Assembly: GCF_026072635.1 (NCBI RefSeq)
Contig: NZ_AP023081.1
Coordinates: 4,832,501 to 4,896,500 of the forward strand
Direction of reading: 5' to 3'
Length of the DNA: 64,000 bases
Source: Pseudomonas solani
Lineage (GTDB): Bacteria; Pseudomonadota; Gammaproteobacteria; Pseudomonadales; Pseudomonadaceae
The notes below the pieces were generated by a model that worked only from the letters and a program-made list of their open reading frames with translations, was not told the DNA's origin and searched no databases. Both the position numbers and the translations under genes were made by a program. Position 1 is the first letter of the stretch; every line of letters begins with the position of its first letter. This document shows, one piece after another, positions 22,970-32,700 of the stretch.

Positions 22970-23292
22970 GGGCGGCGGCGGCCCAGCTCTACCAGCCCCC
23001 GATCGATGCCGAATCCCTCGGCCTTCTGGGGCTGACGCTGGCCGACATCCCCGAGGAGACCCTGCAGGTGTACCCGGAAAACTGGGACGCCTTCCGGGTC
23101 TTCGAGACGATGCGGACGCAGTGGCGCACCGGTATGTGCGGTGCGACCGGTCTCGACTACACCGCCATCCCCGCCGTTATTGACCTCCTCAACATCCCCG
23201 CCGATCGCCGGCAGCTCTTCGGTGACCTCCGTGTCATGGAGTTCGAAGCGCTGGACGTGATGGCAGAGCAACGCATCCAGGAATCCTCATGA
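22586..23292 (+). CDS. G-T fusion chaperone by programmed -1 frameshift (T part DUF1799)
   Basis: After slipping on GGGAAAC the frame continues LRAAAAQLYQPPIDAESLGLL and contains the DUF1799 pattern VYPENWDAFRVFETMRTQWR, GATGLDYTAIPAVIDLL, LRVMEFEALDVM. The T extension lacks its own ribosome site and start near the junction. A 235-residue fusion results, recruiting tail tube subunits to the tape measure, as lambda GT does. Confidence 0.8.
22960..22966 (+). promoter_or_regulatory. Slippery heptamer GGGAAAC for -1 frameshift
   Basis: In frame as G GGA AAC, the X-XXY-YYZ form, followed at once by the zero-frame TGA (22967-22969). The downstream GGCGGCGGCGGCC tract may slow ribosomes. Confidence 0.8.
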
Positions 23293-26200
23293 CCACTCCG
23301 TCCCTCGCTTCGCTGGGTATTCGCGTCGATTCGGCGGATGCCGCCGAAGCGGCCGAAAACCTTGACCGCCTGACGACTGCCGGCGCCGGTGCCGAGCAGG
23401 CGACGAAGCGGGTGGGGGAATCGGCTGAGGCTGCGGCTGCGCGCATCAAAGCCATGGTCGCGGCGTCGCTGGAAAGCAGCGACTACGCCAAGACCCTGTC
23501 GACCAACCTGGAGGCCGCTGCCGGGTCCATGGCGCGGGTTTCGAAGGAGTCCACGGACTGGGCTCGGTTTCAGGGCGAGATGGTCAACCGTGGCCGCGCC
23601 CTGGCGATGTCGGAAGAACGAGTCGCCGCCCAGACTGCAAAGGCATCCGGCGCATTTACCGACCAGGCCGCAGACCTGCAGAAGTTGCTCGGGCAAATCG
23701 ACCCCACGGTGGCCGCCTATGGTCGCCTGGACGACATGCAAGAGCGCTTGGGCAGGTTCAAGGCGGCTGGCGTGCTGAGCCCGGCGGAATTCGCCGACTA
23801 CAGCGCACGGATCGACCAGTCTCGCGCCGCGTTGGGCCAGTTCGACGACAAGCTGGCAAAGACCGGCATGACCGCAAAGGCCACCGCCGCCGCTCTGCGC
23901 AACGTGCCGGCCCAGCTGACCGACATCGTCGTGTCGCTCCAGGCCGGGCAATCGCCGCTGACCGTATTCCTGCAACAGGGCGGCCAGTTGAAAGACATGT
24001 TCGGCGGGATCGGCCCCGCAGCTCGTGCTCTTGGTGGCTACATCCTCGGCTTGGTGAATCCCTACACCCTGGCAGCGGCTGCAGTCGGCGCGCTGGCGCT
24101 GGCCTACTACCAGGGCAGCGAGGAGCAGGACAAGTTCCGCATCTCCCTGGAGAGCACCGGCAACGCGGCCGGCACCACCGTCGACCAGTTGGCCAGCATG
24201 GCGCAGCGGGTCGGCGACACCGTAGGCACCACCGGCAAGGCCTCGGCGGTGCTGGCGGAGCTGGCAGGCACCGGCAAGGTGACCTCCGATGTGTTTGAGC
24301 GGCTGGCAACTTCGGCAGTCGCCTGGGAGAAGGCTGGCGTCCAGTCCGCGTCCGCGACCGTCGCCGAATTCGCAAAGCTGGGCGAAGACCCGGTGAAGGG
24401 CGTACTGGAGCTGAACGACAAGTACAACTTCCTCACCGCCAGCGTGTTCGAGCAGATCCGCGCGCTGCAGGAGGAGGGCGACACCATCGGCGCGTCCCGC
24501 GTGGCATGGGCCGAGCTGAGCGACACCTTCAACGAGCGTGCCGGGCGTATCCAGGAGAACCTGGGAGGCATCGAGCGCGGCTGGCAGGGCATCACCGATA
24601 CCGCAAAGGGCGCCTGGGACGCGATGCTCGACATCGGCCGGCCCGACACGCTGGACGACAAGATCGGCTGGATCGACAACCGCCTCGCGGCGATCGCCGG
24701 CGGCGACTCGGTGGGCTGGTTCAAGGACCGCGACCAGGTCATCAACCAGCTTCGCGAAGAGCGCGACATGTTGGTGTCGCGGAAGGAAGCGGAGAAGGAG
24801 AACGCTGAGCTTGACAGTTACTGGGCTAAGGTTCGCCGCGAAGGCCACAAAGCCTACGAGGACATCCAGAAGACGCTGGAAAGCACAGCCTCCAAGCAGC
24901 AGAAGCTGCAGAAGGCGCTGCTGGATAGCCAACTGAAGATCAACAAGGCGCGTGCCGCCAACTATCAGATCACTGCCGAAGAAGAGGCTGCCCTGGAGAA
25001 GCAGCTGCGCGAGAAGTACAAGGAGCGCACCCCGCGCACCCGCGCCGTGCGGGAGGATGCTGGAGACGCCCGTATATCGGCGATCGCCCGCGAGAATGCC
25101 GCGCTCACCGAGCAGCTGAGCAGCACCGAAAAGCTCAGCACTGCCGAGCGCGCCCTGGCGAAGTTCAATCAGGAGATCGCCGACCTCAAGGAGCGGCACA
25201 TCCTCACCGCCCAGCAGAAGCAGGTGCTGGCGAGTGAGGACGAGATCCGCACCGAGATCCAGAAGCAAGTCGTGCTGCAGGAGCAGCTGCGGCTGCGCAG
25301 CGAGGCGATCAAGCTGGCCAGCTACCAGGCCAGTCTCGACGCCCAGCAGAGCCAGGCACAGGACGGCATGCGGCTGCAGCTCGCTGGCATCGGCATGGGC
25401 GACCAGGCGCGGCAGCGCGCCCAGGAAGCCCTGCGCATCCAACAGGACTTCGAGCAGCAGAGCCGGCGCCTTCAGGAGCAGTTCAACCAGGGCCAGATCA
25501 GCCAGGGCCTGTACGACCAGGAAACCGAGGCCCTGCGCAGTGCTCTGGATCAGCGCCTGGCCATGCAGGAGGACTACTACGAGAAGCTGGACGCCGCCCA
25601 GGGTGATTGGACCAACGGCGTCCGCGCGGGCTTCGAGACCTACATGGAGAGCGCTCGGGATGCCGCAGGCCAGGCGAAGTCCTTCGTCACCAGCAGCTTC
25701 AGCACCATGGAGGACGCCATCACGCAATTCGCGGTGACCGGCAAGATGTCCTTCGCCGATTTCACCAAGAGCATCCTCGCCGACCTGGCGCGCATTGCAG
25801 CACGGCAGGCCGTCACCGGGATCTTCTCGTCGATCGCTTCCAGCGCAATCGGCTCCATGGTGGGCGGCTACTTCGGCGGCGGGGCAGCCGCGGGCAGTAC
25901 CAGCGCCGGCGCCACCACTTCCGGCTACACCGGGTCGTCCTTCGACAACTGGGTCGCAGGCCAGCGGGCAGGTGGTGGCGATGTGGCGCCGAACTCCCTC
26001 TACCAGGTCAACGAGCTCGGCCCCGAGCTGCTGAACCAGAACGGCAAAACCTACCTCATGACCGGGGAGCAGGGGGGCAGCATCACGCCGCTCGGCCGTG
26101 GTGGTGCCGGCATGGCGACCGCCGCCGGCGGGGTCAATGTGTCGATCAGCGCGCCGGTGACCGTGATCACCCAAGACCGTACCGCCCAGGGTGGTGAGCT

Positions 26201-26321
26201 GGACCAGCAGGCCATGGCGGCCAATCTACAGAGCCAGTTCAAGGCCGTTGCCGAGAAGGTGGTCGCCGACTCCTGGCGTTCCGGCGGCACGAGCTGGCGC
26301 AACGTGAACGGGAGAGCGTGA
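23289..26321 (+). CDS. Tail tape measure protein
   Basis: 1010 residues, the longest phage gene here, starting just before the T stop. Long alpha-helical and coiled-coil stretches (about 500-790), a hydrophobic segment at about 235-275 (ALGGYILGLVNPYTLAAAAVG) and the lambda-H-like C-terminal region (DFTKSILADLARIAARQAVTGI) with Gly-rich tail. It sets tail length and passes into the cell envelope during DNA entry. Confidence 0.9.
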   Translation: MTTPSLASLGIRVDSADAAEAAENLDRLTTAGAGAEQATKRVGESAEAAAARIKAMVAASLESSDYAKTLSTNLEAAAGSMARVSKESTDWARFQGEMVNRGRALAMSEERVAAQTAKASGAFTDQAADLQKLLGQIDPTVAAYGRLDDMQERLGRFKAAGVLSPAEFADYSARIDQSRAALGQFDDKLAKTGMTAKATAAALRNVPAQLTDIVVSLQAGQSPLTVFLQQGGQLKDMFGGIGPAARALGGYILGLVNPYTLAAAAVGALALAYYQGSEEQDKFRISLESTGNAAGTTVDQLASMAQRVGDTVGTTGKASAVLAELAGTGKVTSDVFERLATSAVAWEKAGVQSASATVAEFAKLGEDPVKGVLELNDKYNFLTASVFEQIRALQEEGDTIGASRVAWAELSDTFNERAGRIQENLGGIERGWQGITDTAKGAWDAMLDIGRPDTLDDKIGWIDNRLAAIAGGDSVGWFKDRDQVINQLREERDMLVSRKEAEKENAELDSYWAKVRREGHKAYEDIQKTLESTASKQQKLQKALLDSQLKINKARAANYQITAEEEAALEKQLREKYKERTPRTRAVREDAGDARISAIARENAALTEQLSSTEKLSTAERALAKFNQEIADLKERHILTAQQKQVLASEDEIRTEIQKQVVLQEQLRLRSEAIKLASYQASLDAQQSQAQDGMRLQLAGIGMGDQARQRAQEALRIQQDFEQQSRRLQEQFNQGQISQGLYDQETEALRSALDQRLAMQEDYYEKLDAAQGDWTNGVRAGFETYMESARDAAGQAKSFVTSSFSTMEDAITQFAVTGKMSFADFTKSILADLARIAARQAVTGIFSSIASSAIGSMVGGYFGGGAAAGSTSAGATTSGYTGSSFDNWVAGQRAGGGDVAPNSLYQVNELGPELLNQNGKTYLMTGEQGGSITPLGRGGAGMATAAGGVNVSISAPVTVITQDRTAQGGELDQQAMAANLQSQFKAVAEKVVADSWRSGGTSWRNVNGRA

Positions 26322-26659
26322 TGGCGGCACTTGAAACCTTCAGCTGGCGTATCCAGCGGGGAGATGAAGGGCAGGAAGAGGGCACCGTGCGTTCTGCCCA
26401 GTTCGGCGATGGCTACCGGCAGACCTCTGGCGACGGCCTCAACTCGACGCGCCAGACCTGGACCGTTACCTGCACCGAGCCGCTGGCGGTGGTGTCCGAG
26501 ATGCGCGCCTTCATGCGGCGCAACCTCGGCCGCTCCTTCGCCTGGCGCAACCCGTTCGGCGAGCTGGGCCTTTACCAATCGTCCACATGGACCTCCCGTG
26601 TTGTCGGCGGTGGCTTTGCGGTGTTCACCGCGACCTTTGAAGAGGCGTTTCATCCATGA
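26321..26659 (+). CDS. Minor tail protein M
   Basis: 112 residues from ATG 26321, which overlaps the tape-measure stop as TGATG. The pattern TVRSAQFGDGYRQTSGDGLN and FAWRNPFGELGLYQS is characteristic of the lambda gpM family. It is a distal tail/tip component. Its end overlaps L by 4 bp. Confidence 0.85.
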   Translation: MAALETFSWRIQRGDEGQEEGTVRSAQFGDGYRQTSGDGLNSTRQTWTVTCTEPLAVVSEMRAFMRRNLGRSFAWRNPFGELGLYQSSTWTSRVVGGGFAVFTATFEEAFHP

Positions 26660-27464
26660 TTCGGACCGATATCCAGAAGCTGGAGCCGGGTAGTCTGGTG
26701 CAGCTGATTGAAGTCGACTGCAGCGCGTTCGGCGGCGACGTCCTTCGATTTCACGGGCACACCATAGTGATTCGTCCCGAGGACGTAGAGACCGCCCGGA
26801 ACCCGCTCTATGCCGGCTCCCTGCATTGGCTGGCCGGTGACACGTCGTTGCTCATCGGGCGCACTACCGAAATTACCGCGCGCTCCATCTGGTGGCAGGG
26901 CGAGGAGTATGGCGCCTGGCCCTGCCAGGTTGAAGGCATCGAGGCGAACGGGACCGGCTCGCCGGCCACGCCCACCCTGTCCGTTGGCAACATCGACGGG
27001 TCCATCAGCGCCGCATGCCTCTACTTCGAAGACCTTCTACAGGCCCAGGTGACCGTCCGGCACACCATGGCCCACTACCTGGACGCCGAGAACTTCGAAG
27101 GCGGCAACCCGGATGCCGACCCTACCCAGGAATCGATCGACATCTGGTACGCCGACCGCAAGTCGTTGGAGACCAACGAGGTGGTTCAGTGGGAGCTGTC
27201 CAGCCCGGCCGACATGCAAGGGCAGACAATCCCGGCCCGGATCATCTCCGGCATCTGCGAGTGGTGTGTTCGGGGGCGTTACCGCGGGCCAGAGTGCGGC
27301 TACACCGGAGCGGCGATGTTCGACGATGACGGCAACCCCACCGACGACCCCGAGAAGGACCAGTGCTCGGGGCTGCTCTCCACCGGCTGTAAACCCCGGT
27401 GGGGGAGAACAACGAACTGCCGTTCGGCGGGTTCCCGGGCGCCTCTCTCCTTCGGAGCAACTGA
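26656..27464 (+). CDS. Minor tail protein L, broken by one missing base
   Basis: The N-terminal 250 codons match lambda gpL: LEPGSLVQLIEVDCSAFGGD, HGHTIVIRPEDVE, and the cysteine set ICEWCVRGRYRGPECGYTG and CSGLLSTGC that binds an iron-sulfur cluster in lambda L. After the five-G run 27401-27405 the true end ENNELPFGGFPGASLLRSN is in the -1 frame; one more G restores KPRWGENNELPFGG and a 269-residue protein ending 3 bp before K. Confidence 0.85.
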
Positions 27465-27466
27465 CC

Positions 27467-28174
27467 ATGCGAAAACACATCCTGGCCGCCGTGCAACAGC
27501 ACGCCGCGGCCGAATACCCGCGCGAGTGCTGCGGCCTGGTGGTGGCCATCGGTCGGCGCCAGGTGTACGTGCCGTGCGAGAACACTGCGGCGGATCCGGC
27601 CGAGGAGTTCCGCATCGCCCCAGAGGCGTATGCAGCCGCCGAAGACCAAGGCCAGGTCATCGGGGTGGTGCACAGCCATCCCGACGGCACCAGTCAGCCC
27701 TCGCCGCGCGACGTGGCCGCCTGCAACTCGGGCGACCTGCCCTGGCACATCATCAGCTGGCCCGAGGGCGACCTGCGCACCATCGTCCCCGAGGATGCGC
27801 CGCTGATCGGGCGGCACTTTGTGCACGGCACCGACCACGACTGCTACGGGCTGATTCGGGCCTGGTATCGGCAGGAGCGCGGCATCGAGCTCCCTCGGTT
27901 CCCGCACGACTGGTACTGGTGGGAGGGTGGGGCCGACCTCTACGTCAAGCACTACCGCGACGCCGGTTTCGAGCAGGTGCTGGACGGCAGCTTGTTGGCG
28001 GGTGACGTCATCCTGATGCAGATCCAGGCGCGTCAGATCAACCACGGCGCTATATACCTGGGCGATGGCCAGATCCTCCACCACCTGTACGGCAGGCCCT
28101 CCTGCCGCGACGTCTGGGGCGGCTACTGGCAGGAGCGGACGCGAATGGTGGTGCGTTACACTGCGCCGAATTGA
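27467..28174 (+). CDS. Tail tip protein K: JAMM plus NlpC/P60 peptidase
   Basis: 235 residues. The N-terminal Mov34/JAMM metallopeptidase has Glu20, His69-x-His71 and Ser79...Asp82 (VVHSHPDGTSQPSPRD). The C-terminal NlpC/P60 domain has catalytic Cys126 in DHDCYGLI and a His in INHGAIYLG. This two-domain plan is that of lambda gpK and fits local peptidoglycan digestion during DNA entry. Confidence 0.88.
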   Translation: MRKHILAAVQQHAAAEYPRECCGLVVAIGRRQVYVPCENTAADPAEEFRIAPEAYAAAEDQGQVIGVVHSHPDGTSQPSPRDVAACNSGDLPWHIISWPEGDLRTIVPEDAPLIGRHFVHGTDHDCYGLIRAWYRQERGIELPRFPHDWYWWEGGADLYVKHYRDAGFEQVLDGSLLAGDVILMQIQARQINHGAIYLGDGQILHHLYGRPSCRDVWGGYWQERTRMVVRYTAPN

Positions 28175-28189
28175 GCCAAGGAGTGACGC

Positions 28190-28615
28190 ATGAAACTGAG
28201 GGATCTAGGGGGTGTTGTTCTCGCTGTCCTATTGCTTGCTGGCTGCTCCACAAGCCCAGTGACGGAGGGGCAGGCAAAGGCAATTTCGAGCGATCGCGTG
28301 TACGCGCCGGACCTGGTGGGCAGAGCAGATTCCGAGAGTGCCAAGGCGACCTTCCTGCGTGACGAAGGATATTTCGGCTCGGGCTGCAGCCACGTCATCT
28401 ACGTGAACAATCGAAAGGCGTTTGCGATCCGTCAGGGTGAGGGAGTTTCGTTAAGGCTTCAGCCTGGCGAATACTCGTTCCGGTTGGAAACGGGGGCGGG
28501 CATGTGCCCTAACATTGCCACTTCCCAGGACATCACCTTGAAGCCTGGTTCGGCTGTCACCTATCGAATCCTGCTCCCGTCTGACGGCAATCTGCGGCTT
28601 ACGCGCATCCAGTAG
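28190..28615 (+). CDS. Phage lipoprotein A (tandem pair, first copy)
   Basis: 141 residues with a lipoprotein signal: basic start MKLR, hydrophobic core and lipobox LLAGC (Cys19). Mature part shows SSDRVYAPDLVG, RDEGYFGSGC and GAGMCPN. It shares its layout and two Cys positions with the next gene. It interrupts the K-I tail order, so it is cargo rather than structural. Plausible role: lysogen surface change or superinfection exclusion; unproven. Confidence 0.7.
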   Translation: MKLRDLGGVVLAVLLLAGCSTSPVTEGQAKAISSDRVYAPDLVGRADSESAKATFLRDEGYFGSGCSHVIYVNNRKAFAIRQGEGVSLRLQPGEYSFRLETGAGMCPNIATSQDITLKPGSAVTYRILLPSDGNLRLTRIQ

Positions 28616-28632
28616 AAAAGGAGAGTCCACCA

Positions 28633-29061
28633 ATGCGGTCCATCATTTTCCTCGCAGCTGCAGCTTTGCTCGCCGGGTGCGCAACCAGTCAACCGGGTAC
28701 GAACGTGAGCGCTATCCCTAGTGATCGGCAGCTCGCCTACGGCCAGAAGTTGCCTGGCAGTGCCGAAATAGTTGTTACGCGGGACGAAGGGTGGTTTGCC
28801 GGCGGTGGCTGCTATGTCGCGGTCCTCATCGACGGGCAGCTGTCCGCGCGAATCGACGTCGGCGAGCGCGCTGTCTTCTACGTTCCTGCCGGTCGTCGCA
28901 TCATTGGGATGTCCGGTGATGCATCTGGGCAAGGGCTGTGCGCTATGCAGGTTGGCCAGCCCCTGAAGGAAACTTCTACTCGAGTAGATTCAGGGGAGGT
29001 GCAGCGCTTCCGGATCTCGGGCGACACCAATGGGCTTGATATCCGGCCCAGCTCCACCTAA
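28633..29061 (+). CDS. Phage lipoprotein B (tandem pair, second copy)
   Basis: 142 residues, signal MRSIIFLAAAALLAGC (Cys16). The mature part aligns by eye with lipoprotein A: SDRQLAYGQKLPG, RDEGWFAGGGC and SGQGLC, with both mature cysteines kept, which suggests one disulfide. A terminator follows directly. The pair is probably an old duplication, with the copies now well diverged. Confidence 0.7.
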   Translation: MRSIIFLAAAALLAGCATSQPGTNVSAIPSDRQLAYGQKLPGSAEIVVTRDEGWFAGGGCYVAVLIDGQLSARIDVGERAVFYVPAGRRIIGMSGDASGQGLCAMQVGQPLKETSTRVDSGEVQRFRISGDTNGLDIRPSST

Positions 29062-29078
29062 TACCCCCACAGACACAA

Positions 29079-29099
29079 CCGCCTTCGGGCGGTTTTTTT
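29079..29099 (+). terminator. Terminator after the lipoprotein pair
   Basis: CCGCC (29079-29083), TTCG loop, GGCGG (29088-29092), T7. It lies inside the tail operon, directly before gene I. Confidence 0.85.
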
Positions 29100-29114
29100 A
29101 TGCCTGGAGGAAAC

Positions 29115-29720
29115 ATGGCTACCGCAATTCACTACGCGCCAATGTGCACGATTCTGCTGTCCGGGCGACTGGCCCGGTTGTTTGGGCGAGAGCACCACCG
29201 CCAGCTCGATGGCGGCACCACCTGGGAGGCGTTCAGCGCGCTGCGCAATACCATTCCCGGCTTCCGGCAGGAGATTGAGCGGGCCGCCAGGAGCGGCCAG
29301 CGCTACGCGATCTTCCGCAACCGTCGCAATGTCGCTGAGGGCGAGTTCGACCTGGCTGGGACACGCGAGATTCGCATCGTTCCAGTGCTCGCTGGCAGCA
29401 AGCGCGGCGGCGTGCTGCAGACCATCATCGGCGCTGTTCTGATTGTCATCGGTGTTGTTATGTCGCCCTTCACAGGAGGCGGCTCCATGTTTCTAACGCA
29501 GATCGGCGCCGCGCTGATGATTGGCGGCGTCATCCAGATGCTCAGCCCCCAGGCCAAGGGCCTGAAAGGGCGGCGGGACACCGAAAACCAACCTAGCTAC
29601 GCCTTCGGCGGCCCGGTCAACACAACGGCCATGGGCAATCCGGTGGGGCTGGGTTACGGCAAGCGGCGCATCGGCGGCGCCATCGTCTCCGCCGGAATCT
29701 GGGCTGAAGACATCGCCTGA
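29115..29720 (+). CDS. Tail assembly protein I
   Basis: 201 residues from ATG 29115 with GGAGGAA upstream. N-terminal ubiquitin-like segment (TILLSGRLARLFGREHHRQL), hydrophobic Gly-rich middle (TIIGAVLIVIGVVMSPF, IGAALMIGGVIQML) and C-terminal GNPVGLGYGKRRIGG are the lambda gpI pattern. It assists assembly of the tail tip before J is added. Confidence 0.85.
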   Translation: MATAIHYAPMCTILLSGRLARLFGREHHRQLDGGTTWEAFSALRNTIPGFRQEIERAARSGQRYAIFRNRRNVAEGEFDLAGTREIRIVPVLAGSKRGGVLQTIIGAVLIVIGVVMSPFTGGGSMFLTQIGAALMIGGVIQMLSPQAKGLKGRRDTENQPSYAFGGPVNTTAMGNPVGLGYGKRRIGGAIVSAGIWAEDIA

Positions 29721-29742
29721 CGGCGCCATCGCAACAACGCAA

Positions 29743-29763
29743 GCCGCCTCCGGGCGGCTTTTT
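29743..29763 (+). terminator. Terminator between I and J
   Basis: GCCGCC (29743-29748), short loop, GGCGGC (29753-29758), T5. A second terminator inside the tail operon. Confidence 0.75.
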
Positions 29764-29781
29764 CATGCCCAGAGGAAACCC

Positions 29782-32700
29782 ATGATCGATTTCGACGAGT
29801 ACATGCTCGCAGCCCAGGGCGTCCAACTGCATGGCAGGAAGGGCGGCGAAAGCGAAGCCAGGCAGCCGGTGGAGTCCCCCGACAGCCTGCGCTCGGTGGC
29901 CAAGGCAAAGATGCTGCTCGCGTTGGGCGAAGGTGAATTCAACGGCCGCCTCGATGGCACCCGCATCTTCCTCGACGGCACGCCCCTGATCGACTCCACC
30001 GGTAGCAGTAACTTCCCCTATGTGAAATGGGAGTTTCGCCCGGGCAGCCAACACCAGAGCTACATCCAGGGCATGGCCGCGGTAGAGAACGAGATTGCCC
30101 AGAACGTTGAACTGCGTAACGGCACGCCCTATGTGCGCGCGGTCACCAATCTGCAGCTCTCTGCTATCCGCTTGCGGTTCCGCTGGCCTGCTCTCCAGCA
30201 ACAGCACACCAACGGCGATATCACCGGTTACACCGTGGCCTATGCCATCGACGTGCAGACCGACGGCGGCGCCTACCAGACCGTGGTCAGCACGGCTGCC
30301 AGCGGCAAGACCACCGGGGGCTATGAGCGCAGCCACCGGGTTGACCTCCCTCCGGCCACCAGCGGTTGGCAGATCCGCGTCCGCCGGCTCACGCCGAACA
30401 GCAGCACCGGCACGATTGCGGACACCATGACCGTGACCGCATTCACCGAGATCATCGACAGCAAGCTCCGCTATCCGAACACCGCGTTGCTCTATATCGA
30501 GTTCGACGCCTCGCAGTTCACCAACATCCCCCAGGTGTCGTGCGAGCCCGAGATGCGCATCGTGCAGGTGCCCAGCAACTACGATGCCGCCACCCGCACC
30601 TATTCCGGTCCCTGGGACGGCACGTTCCAGCCCGCCTGGACCGATAATCCGGCCTGGATCACCTACGACGTGATCACCAACGAGCGTTTCGGCCTGGGCA
30701 AGCGGGTCAAGGCTTGGATGGTCGACAAATGGGAGCTCTACCGGATCGGCCAATACTGCGATCAGCTGGTGCCAGACGGACAGGGCGGCCAGGAGCCGCG
30801 TTACACCTGCAACATCTACATCCAGTCGAAGGCAGAGGCCTGGACGGTGCTGCGCGACCTGGCAGCGATCTACCGCGGGATGACCTACTGGGCCCAGGGC
30901 CAGATGGTGTCGATCGCCGACATGCCGCGGGACATCGACTACCTCTACACCCGCGCCAACGTCATTGACGGGAAGTTCACCTACTCGAGCAGCAGCGAGC
31001 GCACCAGGTTCACCCGGGCGCTGGTCAGCTACGACAACCCCGCGAACGGTTACGAATCCGATACCACGGCACCGCCACCGGACCTGGCCCTCATCCGCCG
31101 CTATGGCGTCAACCTTCTGGAACTCAGCGCAATCGGCTGCACTTCGGAGTCCGAGGCGCAGCGGCGCGGCGTCTGGGCGCTCCTCACCAATGCGAAGGAC
31201 CGTGTGGTGACCTTCCAGGTGGGGCTCGACGGCCAGATCCCGATGCCGGGCTACATCATCGGTATCGCCGACCCCCTGCTGGCCGGGCGGCCTATCGGTG
31301 GGCGCATCAGCTCGTTCCAGGCGAACCGGCAGTTGACGCTCGATCGCAAGCCCGCCGCGAAGCCCGGCGACCGACTGCTCATCAACCTGCCCAGCGGCAA
31401 GGCCGAGGCGCGCACGATCGAGACCGTCGAAGGCAATGTGGTTACCGTCACCACCGCTTATAGCGAGGTGCCGCAGGCGCAGCTGCAGTGGTCCGTCGAC
31501 GCTGATGACCTGGCCGTCCAGCAGTTCCGGGTCACCGGGGTGGCTCGGGACGATATGCACCTGTTCACGATCACCGCCACTCAGCACGACCCGAACAAGT
31601 TCGAGGAGGTGGACACCGGGGCCCGGATCGAGGACCGCCCCATTACCGTTATCCCACCAAGCCGCCAGGCGCCGCCGACGGATGTGCAGATCGTCGCAAG
31701 CAGCGCGGTGTCCCAGGGGCTGGCGGTGACCACGGCGACCATCCGCTGGGTGGCCCCGGAGCACGCGGTGGCCTTCGACGTGGAATGGCGCCGTGATGAT
31801 GGCGACTGGACCAAGCTCCCGCGCACCGGCAACACGAACGTGGACATCGTCGGCATTTACGCCGGCGCGTACCTGGCCCGGGTGCGCGCGGTCAACGTGA
31901 TGGATGTGGTATCCGTCGCCGCGACCTCGGTGCTGACCAACCTCGACGGCAAAGTCGGCAATCCGCCGGCGCTGGCCTTCCTGAGCGCGACGCCTGCGGT
32001 GTTCGCCATGCATCTGCGCTGGGGCTTCCCGGCCGGCGCCGGCGACACGGCCTACACCGAGATCATGCAGAACGTCGTGAACAATGACACCGGCGCCACG
32101 CTTCTCGGGCACTACGCCTATCCGATCGCCGAGCACACCCTGGTTCAGCTCGCCGCCGGCGTTGAACTCTGGTTCAAGGCCCGCCTGGTCGATCGGCTCG
32201 GCAACGTCGGGCCCTGGACGGCATGGACGCGGGGACAATCGTCCGCCAACCAATCCGACTACGACGCCTACTTCAACAAGCGGATCAGCGAATCGGCCTT
32301 GGCGCAGGCGCTGCTCACGAAGATCGATTCGGGCGGGGGGGCGATGGTCGCGGTGGAGCAGCTGGCCAACGCGCTGGCCGCGATGTACACGATCAAGACC
32401 CAGCTGACCGTCGACGGGCGGACCTACATGGCCGGCATCGGCGTGGGCGTCGAGAACGATGAGGGGGTGATCGAGAGCCAGATCCTGCTGGCTGCTGGCC
32501 GGGTAGCGATCATCGACCCCAACACTGGGTCGTCGAGCCTCGTGGCGCCGTTCGTGGTCCAGGGCGGCCAGGTCTTCATCAACTCGGCGGTCATCGGCAA
32601 CGCCACCATCTCCTTCGCCAAGATCACCGACAGCGTGCAGTCCGACAACTACGTGCCCAACACCAGCGGTTGGCGCCTGGCCAAGGCCGGCGGGCTGCAG

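Noticed and set aside
23157..26174. A 1005-codon minus-strand frame opposite the tape measure gene
   Set aside because: Leu/Gly/Val-rich shadow with no domain; the plus strand encodes a classic tape measure protein in its normal tail position.
29617..32253. An 878-codon minus-strand frame opposite gene J
   Set aside because: Shadow of the J gene; J has clear family motifs, and the antisense frame has no recognisable domain or promoter.
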